Shown piece by piece: positions 18,465 through 26,804 of a DNA stretch of 64,000 nucleotides (positions are counted from its first letter, which is position 1; each line of letters starts with the position of its first letter). The stretch spans positions 1-64,000 of the forward strand of contig BHEP01000003.1 of assembly GCA_003851245.1 (NCBI GenBank), read 5' to 3'. This stretch comes from Bacteroidales bacterium (GTDB taxonomy: Bacteria; Bacteroidota; Bacteroidia; Bacteroidales; Azobacteroidaceae). The notes under the pieces are model-generated. The model had not been told where the DNA came from. It did no database searches and saw only the letters and a program-made list of their open reading frames with translations. Position numbers and translations under genes: made by a program.

Positions 18465-19283
18465 TTAAGTCTTCTTTATTGCCTTCTGATATGCAAATAG
18501 ATACATTTTGCATATAAAAAAGATGATTACCTGCAAAAAGATGATAGCAGCTCCTGAGGGTACGTTCAAATAGGAGGAGAGGAAGAGTCCAGCAAAATTG
18601 CCAGCAATGCCTAAAAGAACCGAGAGTATTACTATTGTCTGAAACTTTGAAGAGAAAATATTTGCGGTCATTTGTGGAATGGTAAGGGCCGACATTAGCA
18701 GCATAATGCCAATGAGCCTTATTGAAGCTACTATTGTTATAGCTATTGCCAGCATCATAAGGTGCTCTATGAGTACTACTGGCAGTCCCTTTGTTTGGGC
18801 AAATTCCCTATCGAAGGCACTATAGAGAATGGGTTTTAAAAACAGGGAAAATACTACGAGCAATACCAATGCAAGAAGTCCTATTGTCCATAGGTCTGTT
18901 TGGGTGATGGTGAGGATGTTGCCAAATAGATAGGCGGAAATATTTGGAGCGTATCCAGGACTTAAGAAAATGCAGATTACCCCCAGTGCCATTCCTAGCG
19001 ACCACATGGCTGCTATGGCGGAATCTTCTCTTACTCCCTGTTTTTTTGAGAGCCATTCGACACTGAAGGCGGAGGCTATGGAGAATATCAAGGCCGAGAT
19101 GATGGGGTTTGTTCCTAAGTAAAATCCTAATCCCAGACCCCCCCAGGAGGCGTGAGTGATGCCGCCACTGATAAAAACCAATCGCCGAGCTACCACATAG
19201 CTACCCACAATGCCGCAGGCTATGGCCGTAAAGAGGCTCCCTAAAAGGGCATGTTGAAAAAAGGTATATTGAATTATCTCCAT
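18465..19283 (-). CDS. ABC-3 family metal transport permease
   Basis: Inner-membrane permease of the ABC-3 family (ZnuB/MntB/TroC type) that moves zinc, manganese or iron with an ATPase and a binding protein. The 272 residues form about eight hydrophobic segments, with the family segments GSYVVARRLVFISGGITHAS near residues 27-46 and IRLIGIMLLMSALTIPQMTA near 187-206. No partner ATPase or solute-binding gene is in the window, so those would be encoded elsewhere. It starts 12 bp after aroA ends on the same strand. Metal identity cannot be read from the sequence. Confidence 0.88.
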   Translation of the reverse strand: MEIIQYTFFQHALLGSLFTAIACGIVGSYVVARRLVFISGGITHASWGGLGLGFYLGTNPIISALIFSIASAFSVEWLSKKQGVREDSAIAAMWSLGMALGVICIFLSPGYAPNISAYLFGNILTITQTDLWTIGLLALVLLVVFSLFLKPILYSAFDREFAQTKGLPVVLIEHLMMLAIAITIVASIRLIGIMLLMSALTIPQMTANIFSSKFQTIVILSVLLGIAGNFAGLFLSSYLNVPSGAAIIFLQVIIFFICKMYLFAYQKAIKKT

Positions 19284-19295
19284 TTTTTTATTTAC

Positions 19296-20576
19296 TTACG
19301 CGGGGTTTATATCAAACTCATTGAGTATTACAGTAAAACCTGCAGACCTTAGATCTACCCAAAAATTGGGATATGATTTTGTTACTACTTCGGGATCTTC
19401 TATGAGTATTTCTGATAATATCTGACAAGCGGGGGCAAAGGCCATTGCCATTCGGTGGTCTTCGTAGGTTGCTATTGCCTCTTTTGAGATATTGCATGTG
19501 TCGCCTTTCCACTCCAATTGGCAGTTGTTGATATCGTGAATTAGGAAACCTATTTTTTTCAACTCATTTTTTAATGCCAATATTCTATCAGTTTCTTTTA
19601 TTTTTAGGCTTTGCAGCCCATAAAAATCGAAGTGTATGCCCTTTAGGCATGCCGTGATGGCAAATGTTTGAGCCAAATCGGGTTGATCTACAAAATCGTA
19701 GGAGAATGTTTTTTCTACGATTTCTTTTTTCGACAATTCTACTCCCCTGCTTGTAAATTGGGTGTGAACGCCGAAATGATTATCAAAAAGATAAGCCGTT
19801 TTGGAATCTCCTTGAGGGCTGTTTGCCTGAAGTCCAAGGAGTTCTATTGAGCTATTTGCATCCTTGCTTAGGGCAAGAATTTCGTACCAGTAAGAGGCTG
19901 CCGACCAATCGCTTTCTATTGTATAAGGAATGGCTTTGTAGGCCTGTGGCGCAATATTTATTTCCCTGTCTTCCCACTGGCTTTGTATTCCAAAATCGCT
20001 CATCATCTTTATTGTGAGTTCTATATAGGGCTTTGAAATAAGCTCGCCTTTTAATTTTATTAGCAGTCCTTTTTTTAGAGAGGGTCCTATCATCATCAGG
20101 GCGGATATGTATTGCGAACTAATGCTGCCATCAAGGCTAATAGATCCGCCTTCTAGCTTAGTGCCCTTGATTTTGAGGGGGGGGAATCCCTCTTTTTCGA
20201 GATATTCTATTTGTGCTCCAAGGCTTCTTAGTGCGTCTACAAGAATGCCAATAGGCCTATTTTTCATCCTTTGGGTGCCATTGATGGTAAATTCGCCATC
20301 AGCTTGTGCACAATAGGCGGTAAGAAAACGCATGGCGGTGCCCGCAGCCTTGATGTCGAAATTATTTGCAAGGGCATTGTCGGCTTCTATCTCAAAGGCA
20401 TTTATCATAACCCCAGTATCGTCGCAGTTGGACAAATTGCTTAGGGGGAAAGGGCTTTTACTCAAGGCCTTGAGTATAAGAGCCCGATTGCTAATACTTT
20501 TGGACGATGGCAGTTGTATACAGGCATTGATGGTGCTAGGAGCTGTGATATGATAAATTGTAGGATTTTGTTGCAT
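19296..20576 (-). CDS. aroA: 3-phosphoshikimate 1-carboxyvinyltransferase (EPSP synthase)
   Basis: Transfers enolpyruvyl from PEP to shikimate-3-phosphate in the chorismate pathway. The 426 residues have normal family length. Diagnostic segments are LPSSKSISNRALIL near the N terminus, GTAMRFLTAY and RPIGILVDALRSLGA, SSQYISALMM, and DHRMAMAFAPA near the C terminus. It is the first gene of a minus-strand run continuing with the metal permease and porW. Confidence 0.96.
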   Translation of the reverse strand: MQQNPTIYHITAPSTINACIQLPSSKSISNRALILKALSKSPFPLSNLSNCDDTGVMINAFEIEADNALANNFDIKAAGTAMRFLTAYCAQADGEFTINGTQRMKNRPIGILVDALRSLGAQIEYLEKEGFPPLKIKGTKLEGGSISLDGSISSQYISALMMIGPSLKKGLLIKLKGELISKPYIELTIKMMSDFGIQSQWEDREINIAPQAYKAIPYTIESDWSAASYWYEILALSKDANSSIELLGLQANSPQGDSKTAYLFDNHFGVHTQFTSRGVELSKKEIVEKTFSYDFVDQPDLAQTFAITACLKGIHFDFYGLQSLKIKETDRILALKNELKKIGFLIHDINNCQLEWKGDTCNISKEAIATYEDHRMAMAFAPACQILSEILIEDPEVVTKSYPNFWVDLRSAGFTVILNEFDINPA

Positions 20577-20642
20577 CGTTTTTTATAAAATTGTTTTATC
20601 GAGTTTGCGACAAGTTATTTCTTGACGTTTTAATTTTTTCTA

Positions 20643-20650
20643 CAAAATTA
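20643..20650 (-). promoter_or_regulatory. -7 box for aroA
   Basis: On the minus strand this reads TAATTTTG (TAnnTTTG) 67 nt before the aroA start. No -33 TTTG at the usual distance was found, so support is partial. Confidence 0.35.
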
Positions 20651-20670
20651 CATAAATATAAGAAAAGTAC

Positions 20671-20678
20671 TACCTTTG
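20671..20678 (+). promoter_or_regulatory. -7 box for ribF
   Basis: TACCTTTG matches TAnnTTTG and lies 19 nt before the ATG at 20697. It places transcription after the in-frame upstream ATG at 20676, which supports 20697 as the ribF start. No clear -33 element was seen. Confidence 0.5.
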
Positions 20679-20696
20679 TTTTCAAAAAATATATTT

Positions 20697-21638
20697 ATGC
20701 GCATAATATATGTAGATGAGGCTTACGAATTTATACCAGCACAAGGGCGGCAGATAGCTGCTACCATAGGTTTTTTTGATGGAGTACATAAGGGACATAG
20801 GTTTCTTATTGATCAATTAAAAGAAATTGCTAAGGCTGCAAATCAACTTACGGCTATCATTACCTTTGGCATACATCCTCGTTTGGTTTTGGATGCCTAT
20901 GCGGGGGTGGAACTTCTTAACAGTTTTGATGAAAAATTGCGCCTCTTGTCTGATACCGGCATTGATTATTGTTTTGTTTTAGATTTTACGAAGTCTTTCT
21001 CTCAACTTTCTGCAGGCGATTTTATTGAGCAATATTTGTATAGTAAAATTCATGTAAGGTCTTTGCTGATTGGCTTCGACCACCATTTTGGGAAAGGGGC
21101 TATAGATGATTTTTCTACATACCGTCTTTTGGGAGAGCAGCATGGAATATCAATGACTAGGGCTGAGGCTTTATCGGCTATAGAGCTAAGTTCGAGTGCC
21201 ATTCGCCAATATCTCAAACAGGGAAAGGTGAGAGAGGCGCAGGAAATGCTTTCTTACAATTATATATTGGAAGGACTTGTCATTGAGGGCAATAAGATGG
21301 GTCGAAAATTTGGATTCCCCACAGCCAACATATCGCTTTTGGAAAAAAACAAGCTTGTACCTGGCGACGGAATTTATGCTGTATGGGTTTATATAGGAGA
21401 GCAAAAGCTAAGGGGAATGTGTTATTTGGGAGCGCGCCCCACGCTCTTTGATCATGGAGAAGCACGCATAGAAGTCAATATCCTGGATTTTGAGGGCGAT
21501 ATTTATGGGGTAAAGCTTTGTATAGAATTTATTGCTTTTGTTCGTGGCGATATAAAATTTGCTAAAACAGAGGGGCTGATACAGCAGTTGGCAAAGGACG
21601 AATTGGCGGTGAGAGAAATTTTTACCAGACTTTTATAA
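20697..21638 (+). CDS. ribF: Bifunctional riboflavin kinase / FMN adenylyltransferase
   Basis: Makes FMN from riboflavin and then FAD. From 20697 the protein is 313 residues. The N-terminal nucleotidyltransferase domain shows TIGFFDGVHKGHRFLI (near residues 24-39) and LLIGFDHHFGKG; the C-terminal kinase domain shows GRKFGFPTANI and DGIYAVWVYI. The longer reading from 20676 would add MFSKNIF, which overlaps the promoter. Its last 6 bp overlap the convergent GNAT gene. Confidence 0.95.
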   Translation: MRIIYVDEAYEFIPAQGRQIAATIGFFDGVHKGHRFLIDQLKEIAKAANQLTAIITFGIHPRLVLDAYAGVELLNSFDEKLRLLSDTGIDYCFVLDFTKSFSQLSAGDFIEQYLYSKIHVRSLLIGFDHHFGKGAIDDFSTYRLLGEQHGISMTRAEALSAIELSSSAIRQYLKQGKVREAQEMLSYNYILEGLVIEGNKMGRKFGFPTANISLLEKNKLVPGDGIYAVWVYIGEQKLRGMCYLGARPTLFDHGEARIEVNILDFEGDIYGVKLCIEFIAFVRGDIKFAKTEGLIQQLAKDELAVREIFTRLL

Positions 21639-22175
21639 TTTATAGACTTCTTTGTGTAGTTTGTTTTTAACCCTCTCGAAGTCCGAATTTAGGTCTATTG
21701 CTCCATAAGTCATAAGAAACATGGGTACTGCTTTTTTTTCAGGGGCATAAGCTGGCTGAATATATGGAATTTGCCAACAATGAAAGCCCATTTTTTGGTA
21801 AAACACTATTCTTTTGTGGCTAATATCATCTTCGGGGAGCTCCACCTCCAGCACCACGGGGAGCTCCGATTTAGCAATCCACGCACTTAGCGCCTTTTTA
21901 CCCAAGCCTTTGCCTCTAAGATTGGATGCTATGGCAAAATGTTCGATATACCTAAAGTTATCAAACATCCATGAGCTGATAAAGCCCTTTGTTTGGCCTT
22001 CATCTTTTATGACATCGACAAAAAAAGATTTCTCATTTTCAAGTAAATCTAAAAACAAGACAAAATCTCGCCGCTCATCTTCACAAAACGAGTTTGTATA
22101 GATGTCTTGGATGATATTGAGGTCCTCGGCATCGCTTGTTGTGCCTGTTTGTAATTGATTAATATAAAATTTCAT
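21633..22175 (-). CDS. GNAT-family acetyltransferase
   Basis: Acyl-CoA-dependent N-acetyltransferase of unknown substrate. The 180 residues contain the acetyl-CoA-binding motif RGKGLGKKAL (near 86-95) after IEHFAIAS, and FYQKMGF near 125-131, the usual late strand-helix. It is the last gene of a minus-strand set with the HAD and LMW phosphatases, starting 8 bp after the HAD gene ends. Confidence 0.85.
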   Translation of the reverse strand: MKFYINQLQTGTTSDAEDLNIIQDIYTNSFCEDERRDFVLFLDLLENEKSFFVDVIKDEGQTKGFISSWMFDNFRYIEHFAIASNLRGKGLGKKALSAWIAKSELPVVLEVELPEDDISHKRIVFYQKMGFHCWQIPYIQPAYAPEKKAVPMFLMTYGAIDLNSDFERVKNKLHKEVYKL

Positions 22176-22183
22176 TTATAGAA

Positions 22184-22792
22184 TTAAAATATGTGTCTGA
22201 AATCTTCTCCGTTTTTGGGTAGGTATGTTTTCATACCAAATTTCTCGCCAGCGATGATATTTGCTGGGCCATCGTCGATGAATAATGTTTCGCTAGGGAT
22301 TAGTCCTGAATCCTGAATCATAAATTCATAAATTTTGTCGTGAGGTTTGGTATATCCTATTTCGTACGATAAGTACAACTTGTCAAAATATTGGTCAAGG
22401 CTTTTTCCTTTTTCTGAAAATTGAGGAGTCCTAGCCCACGACATAATCACAGGATTGGTATTGCTCAGCAGGTATAGCTTGTATTTTTTAGCCAGCTCTT
22501 CCAGCATTTCTAATTTGTAGGCAGGGGTTTCTTTGATAAAACCAAACCATGCGTAATCAATTTTTTCTGCCGCGATGTCTTTTCCCGCAATTTGTCGTAG
22601 CTGTTCATAAAAATTTTCTTTAGATATTTTCCCTTCTTCTAGTTCGAGAAATATTCCCTTTTGATGATAAGCATCCAGAAGATCTTCGGCACTGTCTACA
22701 CCAATTTCTATAAATCGTCTTACAGCCTCGTCTCTATCCAAGGTGATGATGACTCCTCCTAAGTCAAATACTATGTTTTTAATGTTGTCCAT
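22184..22792 (-). CDS. HAD-superfamily phosphatase (YihX-like)
   Basis: Cytoplasmic phosphatase acting on a small phosphorylated metabolite. The 202 residues have motif I VFDLGGVIITLD (Asp10), motif II LLSNTNP, and motif III-IV SLIPSETLFIDDGPANIIAG. The second motif I Asp is replaced by Gly (DLGGV), as in the YihX sugar-phosphatase branch, so this is not evidence of inactivity. Substrate unknown. Confidence 0.88.
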   Translation of the reverse strand: MDNIKNIVFDLGGVIITLDRDEAVRRFIEIGVDSAEDLLDAYHQKGIFLELEEGKISKENFYEQLRQIAGKDIAAEKIDYAWFGFIKETPAYKLEMLEELAKKYKLYLLSNTNPVIMSWARTPQFSEKGKSLDQYFDKLYLSYEIGYTKPHDKIYEFMIQDSGLIPSETLFIDDGPANIIAGEKFGMKTYLPKNGEDFRHIF

Positions 22793-22846
22793 TTATTTTT
22801 TATTGTTGTATGTGTTGTATTTTTTATTGTTTCTGTTCAGATAGGT

Positions 22847-22966
22847 ACTTCTATAAATTGCTTTTTCTTCCTTGTCTACGGGTTTCTAAATGATCATTTG
22901 CAAAGGCAAACTCCCTTCCTTATCACCCTTGACAGCGTCGAAAAATATAATTTTTAGAACCCCTCT
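22847..22966 (-). repeat. 120-bp dispersed repeat, copy A
   Basis: This 120-bp block matches copy B (30524-30643) in inverted orientation with three mismatches. It begins on the last base of the LMW-phosphatase stop codon and runs downstream of that gene, in the same gene-relative orientation as copy B. A conserved short frame on the plus strand (from 22890, about 26 codons, ICKGKLPSLSPL...) is open in both copies; one difference is synonymous and one is Ile/Val. No terminal inverted repeats or transposase were seen. Confidence 0.9.
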
Positions 22967-23439
22967 TATATTTTGGTGCTTTCTAAAAGACCTTGGCAGG
23001 CATCTTCAAGCAGATCAAGCACCAATTCAAATCCTTGGGCTCCTCCATAATACGGATCAGGAATATGATCGCAGGAGTGCTTACTGCAATATTCCGACAT
23101 TCGTCTAATTTTTTTCTTGCTTTCCAAGTCTGGCGCTTTTTGTTCCAGTGCCTCTATATTGTTGTCGTCCATACCAATAATGAGGTCGAAATCAAAAAAA
23201 TCTTGGTATACCACAGCCCTAGAGCGAGAGTTTAGATCGTAATTTCTTCTCTTTCCATGTGCCCGCATCCTGCTGTCGGGCAGTTGTCCCTCATGTATTC
23301 CCAATATGCCTGCCGAATCAATACAGAAGTCGTTTTGGAGTCCCTTGTCAAGCACCATCTTTTTCATTATGGCCTCAGCACTTGGCGATCTACATATATT
23401 TCCTAAGCAAACGAATAATATTTTTTTCTGTTCCATCAT
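22966..23439 (-). CDS. Low-molecular-weight protein-tyrosine phosphatase
   Basis: Dephosphorylates phosphotyrosine; in Bacteroidota it is often tied to envelope or capsule control, which is an inference here. The 157 residues begin with the catalytic loop CLGNICRS (Cys11, Arg17) and have the general-acid DPYYGG near residue 130. Start could be at either of two adjacent ATGs (23439 or 23436). Its stop codon abuts the dispersed repeat copy A. Confidence 0.95.
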   Translation of the reverse strand: MMEQKKILFVCLGNICRSPSAEAIMKKMVLDKGLQNDFCIDSAGILGIHEGQLPDSRMRAHGKRRNYDLNSRSRAVVYQDFFDFDLIIGMDDNNIEALEQKAPDLESKKKIRRMSEYCSKHSCDHIPDPYYGGAQGFELVLDLLEDACQGLLESTKI

Positions 23440-23521
23440 TGCAATAATTAGTATGATGCTTTTGTGCGTATTTCAGATTTTCATCTGGCATTTTGGCAGC
23501 AAGCGCATACTTTTGATCATG

Positions 23522-23529
23522 CAAATATA
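23522..23529 (-). promoter_or_regulatory. -7 box for the phosphatase/GNAT set
   Basis: On the minus strand this reads TATATTTG, 83 nt before the LMW-phosphatase start. No -33 TTTG at about 20 nt was found. Confidence 0.4.
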
Positions 23530-23654
23530 CAAAATATTTGTCTATAGGTCTTCTTTGAAAAGTATTATTAGTTTTTATTTTTTAAATAATGCGCCTGTAA
23601 TCAGAAGATAGCCACTTTTAATTTATGCTAAAATATAGTGTTTGTAGGTAATAA

Positions 23655-23677
23655 TTGACAATTAGTTTTTAACTTTG
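23655..23677 (+). promoter_or_regulatory. Promoter-like TTGACA-N9-TAACTTTG before the rhomboid
   Basis: A TTGACA element is followed after 9 nt by the -7 box TAACTTTG (23670-23677). The box ends only 5 nt before the ATG at 23683, so a transcript from it would have almost no leader. Confidence 0.45.
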
Positions 23678-23682
23678 TGGGT

Positions 23683-24342
23683 ATGAAATTTGAAACAAAG
23701 AGGATGTTTTATGCTGTTTTTTTTCCTTTGCTTTTTGTACTCCTGCTGTGGGGAGCTAAGAGCTTGGAGTGGCTTTGCGATGGCAGCTGGTATCATTTGG
23801 GTATTTATCCTCGAGAATTTTGGGGTCTTGGGGGCATTTTTACGTCGCCACTTATCCATGCCGATCTAAAGCATTTATTGTCAAATAGCATTCCAATATT
23901 TTTGTTGTCATGGTGTTTGTGTTATTTCTACAAAGATTTGGGCTATCTTGCATTTCTACTGATATGGATTTCCTCAGGTTTTTTTACCTGGCTTCTTGGC
24001 AGACCTTCTTGGCATATTGGAGCTAGTGGGCTGATTTATGGATTGTCTTTTTTTCTTTTTTTTAGTGGTGTTTTGCGTCGTCACATTCCTCTTTTGGCAA
24101 TAGCTATGTTGGTAGTCTTTCTTTATGGAAGTACCGTTTGGAATATGTTTCCCATTTCGGAATTGCTGCAAGAGAATGTTTCCTGGGAGGGGCATTTGGC
24201 AGGCGCTATTGCCGGCTTTGCCTTGGCTATTATTTTAAGAAAATATGGGCCCCAAAAAGACCCTATTCCATTAGAGGAGGAAGAGGAGGAAGAGGAGGAA
24301 GAGGATGAAAATACGAATAAGGATGATACAGAGCACTTATAA
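23683..24342 (+). CDS. Rhomboid-family intramembrane protease with acidic tail
   Basis: Predicted serine protease that cuts within the inner membrane. From the ATG at 23683 it has 219 residues and about six hydrophobic segments. The catalytic Ser is in IGASGLIYG (Ser116) and the His in WEGHLAGAIAG (His171). The tail carries ten consecutive Glu (about 198-207) then DENTNKDD, encoded by a GAGGAA-type microsatellite prone to slippage. A GTG at 23677 is in frame but overlaps the promoter box. It stands alone, facing tRNA-Lys across a strong hairpin. Confidence 0.88.
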   Translation: MKFETKRMFYAVFFPLLFVLLLWGAKSLEWLCDGSWYHLGIYPREFWGLGGIFTSPLIHADLKHLLSNSIPIFLLSWCLCYFYKDLGYLAFLLIWISSGFFTWLLGRPSWHIGASGLIYGLSFFLFFSGVLRRHIPLLAIAMLVVFLYGSTVWNMFPISELLQENVSWEGHLAGAIAGFALAIILRKYGPQKDPIPLEEEEEEEEEEDENTNKDDTEHL

Positions 24343-24480
24343 AAGTGATGGACCTGAATAAAAAAGGGCAAGAGCATCGTATCTATTAGATCCAGTGTAA
24401 GCATTTTGAACAAATCTTCTGTGGTATCATTATCAATGTCTGTGAAAGAGGGGGGGTAGTTATATTATATTCCTTGAATT

Positions 24481-24534
24481 AAGAAGTAAAAAGAGTCATC
24501 TAAAAATTAATTTAGATGACTCTTTTTACTTCTT
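24481..24534. terminator. Bidirectional terminator, 24-bp perfect stem
   Basis: AAGAAGTAAAAAGAGTCATC and four further bases (24481-24504) pair perfectly with 24511-24534 around a 6-nt loop. A and T tracts flank both sides, so it can stop transcription of the rhomboid (plus) and of tRNA-Lys (minus). The rest of 24343-24558 shows no gene. Confidence 0.85.
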
Positions 24535-24558
24535 TTATGCAATGTGCTTCTTTAGAAG

Positions 24559-24631
24559 TGTCCCCGCAGGGATTCGAACCCTGGACCCAATGATTAAGAG
24601 TCATTTGCTCTACCAGCTGAGCTACGAAGAC
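24559..24631 (-). tRNA. tRNA-Lys, anticodon CTT
   Basis: A complete cloverleaf on the minus strand. The 7-bp acceptor pairs GTCTTCG with CGGGGAC (two G-U pairs), the D arm contains AGCTGGTA, the anticodon loop CTCTTAA gives CTT for AAG codons, and the T arm is CAGGG-TTCGAAT-CCCTG. The discriminator is A and CCA is not encoded. Total 73 nt. Confidence 0.97.
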
Positions 24632-24755
24632 ATAAAACAACAGCCTTTTTGTCTATTGCGGTGCAAATTTAGGAATATATAATATACATTCCAAATTTTA
24701 GAGCCTATTTTTAATAAAAATTTTTCACTTAAATAAATACCCTAAATAAATACCT

Positions 24756-24763
24756 TACCTTTG
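24756..24763 (+). promoter_or_regulatory. -7 box for panB
   Basis: TACCTTTG matches TAnnTTTG and lies 26 nt before the panB ATG. No TTTG at the -33 position was found. Confidence 0.45.
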
Positions 24764-24789
24764 TCGTCTTATTATAAAAAACAAATTTG

Positions 24790-25608
24790 ATGTCAACATA
24801 TACTGAAGATAAAAGGAAAGTTACTACCCACAGACTGGTAGAAATGAAACAGAGAGGGGAAAAAATCTCCATGCTCACTGCCTACGATTATTCTATGGCT
24901 TCCATAATTGATCAAGCTGGAATGGATGTGATACTTGTTGGCGATTCGGCTTCCAATGTAATGGCTGGCAATATTACAACTCTTCCTATGACTTTGGATC
25001 AAATGATATATCATGGAAAATCGGTGATGAGAGCTGTAAAAAGAGCTCTGGTAGTTGTTGATATGCCCTTTGGGTCTTACCAGGGAAACTCTAAAGAAGC
25101 TCTTTATTCGGCCATAAGAATAATGAAAGAAACCGATGCTGACTGTGTGAAAGTGGAGGGTGGTGCCGAAATAAAAGAATCCATTATAAGAATACTCAGT
25201 GCTGGGATTCCCATTATGGGGCATCTTGGACTTACTCCTCAGTCTATAAACAAATTTGGTACCTACGCCGTAAGAGCCAAAGACGATATTGAAGCTGAAA
25301 AATTAATTCAAGACGCTCTCTTACTAGAAGAGCTTGGATGCTTCGCCATAGTATTGGAAAAAATACCCGCTTCATTGGCAGCAAAGGTCTCCAAAAAACT
25401 CAACATTCCCATCATTGGGATAGGTGCTGGTGCTGAGGTCGATGGGCAAGTATTGGTTATGCATGATATGTTGGGTATCAACAAGGAGTTCTCTCCGCGA
25501 TTTTTGCGCAGGTATGCCAATTTGTATGAGGTAATACATGGAGCCGTACAATCTTATATCGAAGACGTGAAGAGCCAGGATTTCCCCAACTCCAAGGAAT
25601 GGTATTGA
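24790..25608 (+). CDS. panB: 3-methyl-2-oxobutanoate hydroxymethyltransferase
   Basis: Adds a hydroxymethyl group to 2-oxoisovalerate to make ketopantoate for pantothenate and CoA. From the ATG at 24790 the protein has 272 residues, normal for the family; a TTG three bases earlier is an unlikely start. Signatures are [33 protein letters not shown] and [15 protein letters not shown], with the metal-binding Asp and the catalytic Glu region LEKIPASLA. The asparaginase gene begins 30 bp downstream and may be cotranscribed. Confidence 0.96.
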   Translation: MSTYTEDKRKVTTHRLVEMKQRGEKISMLTAYDYSMASIIDQAGMDVILVGDSASNVMAGNITTLPMTLDQMIYHGKSVMRAVKRALVVVDMPFGSYQGNSKEALYSAIRIMKETDADCVKVEGGAEIKESIIRILSAGIPIMGHLGLTPQSINKFGTYAVRAKDDIEAEKLIQDALLLEELGCFAIVLEKIPASLAAKVSKKLNIPIIGIGAGAEVDGQVLVMHDMLGINKEFSPRFLRRYANLYEVIHGAVQSYIEDVKSQDFPNSKEWY

Positions 25609-25638
25609 GAGATGCTGGTGATGTAATAAACAAAATTT

Positions 25639-26688
25639 ATGGACAATAAACAAGCGGCCCTGCTTCTAATTTATACTGGAGGAACCATAGGAATGATGGA
25701 AAATCCTGCCACTGGTGCCTTAGAAACTTTCAACTTCAAGCATCTGAGAGATCAAGTGCCCGAACTCAAACAATTTGCATTTAGAATAGACAACATACAG
25801 TTTGATCCGCTAATAGATTCTTCCGACATGCAGTTGGATGGTTGGTGTAAGTTGGTAAAAATTATTGAAACAAACTACGACAAATACGATGGTTTTGTGA
25901 TTCTACATGGCACAGATACAATGGCATACACGGCTTCGGCACTGAGTTTTATGTTGGAAAATCTCAGCAAGCCTGTCATTCTCACAGGTTCGCAATTGCC
26001 TATTGGCAAACTTCGTACCGACGGAAAAGAAAATCTAATAACTGCCTTAGAAATTGCTGGAGACAAAAATGATAAGGGCAAGCCTATTGTCAGCGAGGTA
26101 TGTATATTTTTTCAAAACCAGTTGATGAGGGGCAACAGAACGACCAAAATAAATGCCGAAAATTTCAAGGCCTTCCATTCTTTCAATTATCCCATTTTGG
26201 CGCAGGCGGGATTGCACATAAAATATGAACATCATTTTATCAATGAGGTCAAGCAAAGACCGCTCATATTTCATTACCTCTTAGACCCTAATGTGATGAT
26301 AATGAAAATATTTCCTGGAATTTCCGAAAAAGTTCTTCATGCTGTAATATCTATTGAGGGCTTGAAAGGCATTGTATTAGAGACTTATGGTGCCGGCAAT
26401 GCCCCCAACCACGCTTGGTTCATTGACTTAATAAAGGCTGCAGTTGCAAGAGGTATTGTGATTCTCAATGTCACTCAATGTGCCTCAGGAACTGTAGAAA
26501 TGCACCGCTACCAGACAGGGCAAATATTGCTTGATGCTGGCGTGCTCTCAGCTCACGATATGACTACCGAAGCCGCCATCACCAAACTTATGTTCCTCTT
26601 TGGACATGGCATGAGCAAGCAGCAAGTCCAGGCTTATTTGTCCTGTTCGCTAAGTGGAGAATTTAGCTCCGAAGAGGGCGAAAATTAA
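25639..26688 (+). CDS. ansA: Type I L-asparaginase
   Basis: Hydrolyses L-asparagine to aspartate and ammonia in the cytoplasm. The 349 residues lack a signal peptide, which fits the type I enzyme. The nucleophile Thr is in IYTGGTIGMM (Thr13), and the second active-site triad is in ILHGTDTMAYTASAL (Thr92, Asp93). SQLPIGKLRTDGKENL contains the catalytic Lys region. It follows panB by 30 bp. Confidence 0.93.
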   Translation: MDNKQAALLLIYTGGTIGMMENPATGALETFNFKHLRDQVPELKQFAFRIDNIQFDPLIDSSDMQLDGWCKLVKIIETNYDKYDGFVILHGTDTMAYTASALSFMLENLSKPVILTGSQLPIGKLRTDGKENLITALEIAGDKNDKGKPIVSEVCIFFQNQLMRGNRTTKINAENFKAFHSFNYPILAQAGLHIKYEHHFINEVKQRPLIFHYLLDPNVMIMKIFPGISEKVLHAVISIEGLKGIVLETYGAGNAPNHAWFIDLIKAAVARGIVILNVTQCASGTVEMHRYQTGQILLDAGVLSAHDMTTEAAITKLMFLFGHGMSKQQVQAYLSCSLSGEFSSEEGEN

Positions 26689-26731
26689 TCTTAATAGCCT
26701 ATAATCATAGGGGTGGTTTTACCATCCTAAG

Positions 26732-26756
26732 CCTGCTGTCTTTAATGTTCAGCAGG
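26732..26756. terminator. Small hairpin between convergent genes
   Basis: CCTGCTG (26732-26738) pairs with CAGCAGG (26750-26756) over an 11-nt loop in the gap between asparaginase and the Gfo/Idh gene. A 19-bp imperfect tandem pair (26753-26771 and 26772-26790, two mismatches) follows. A weak terminator is plausible. Confidence 0.4.
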
Positions 26757-26804
26757 GGCAAAGCACAAGTTCAGGGGCAACACACAAGTTCTTATTAAAA
26801 CTAC

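Noticed and set aside
22184-22792. HAD protein as inactive because the second Asp of motif I is Gly
   Set aside because: DLGGV-type motifs occur in active YihX-like phosphatases.
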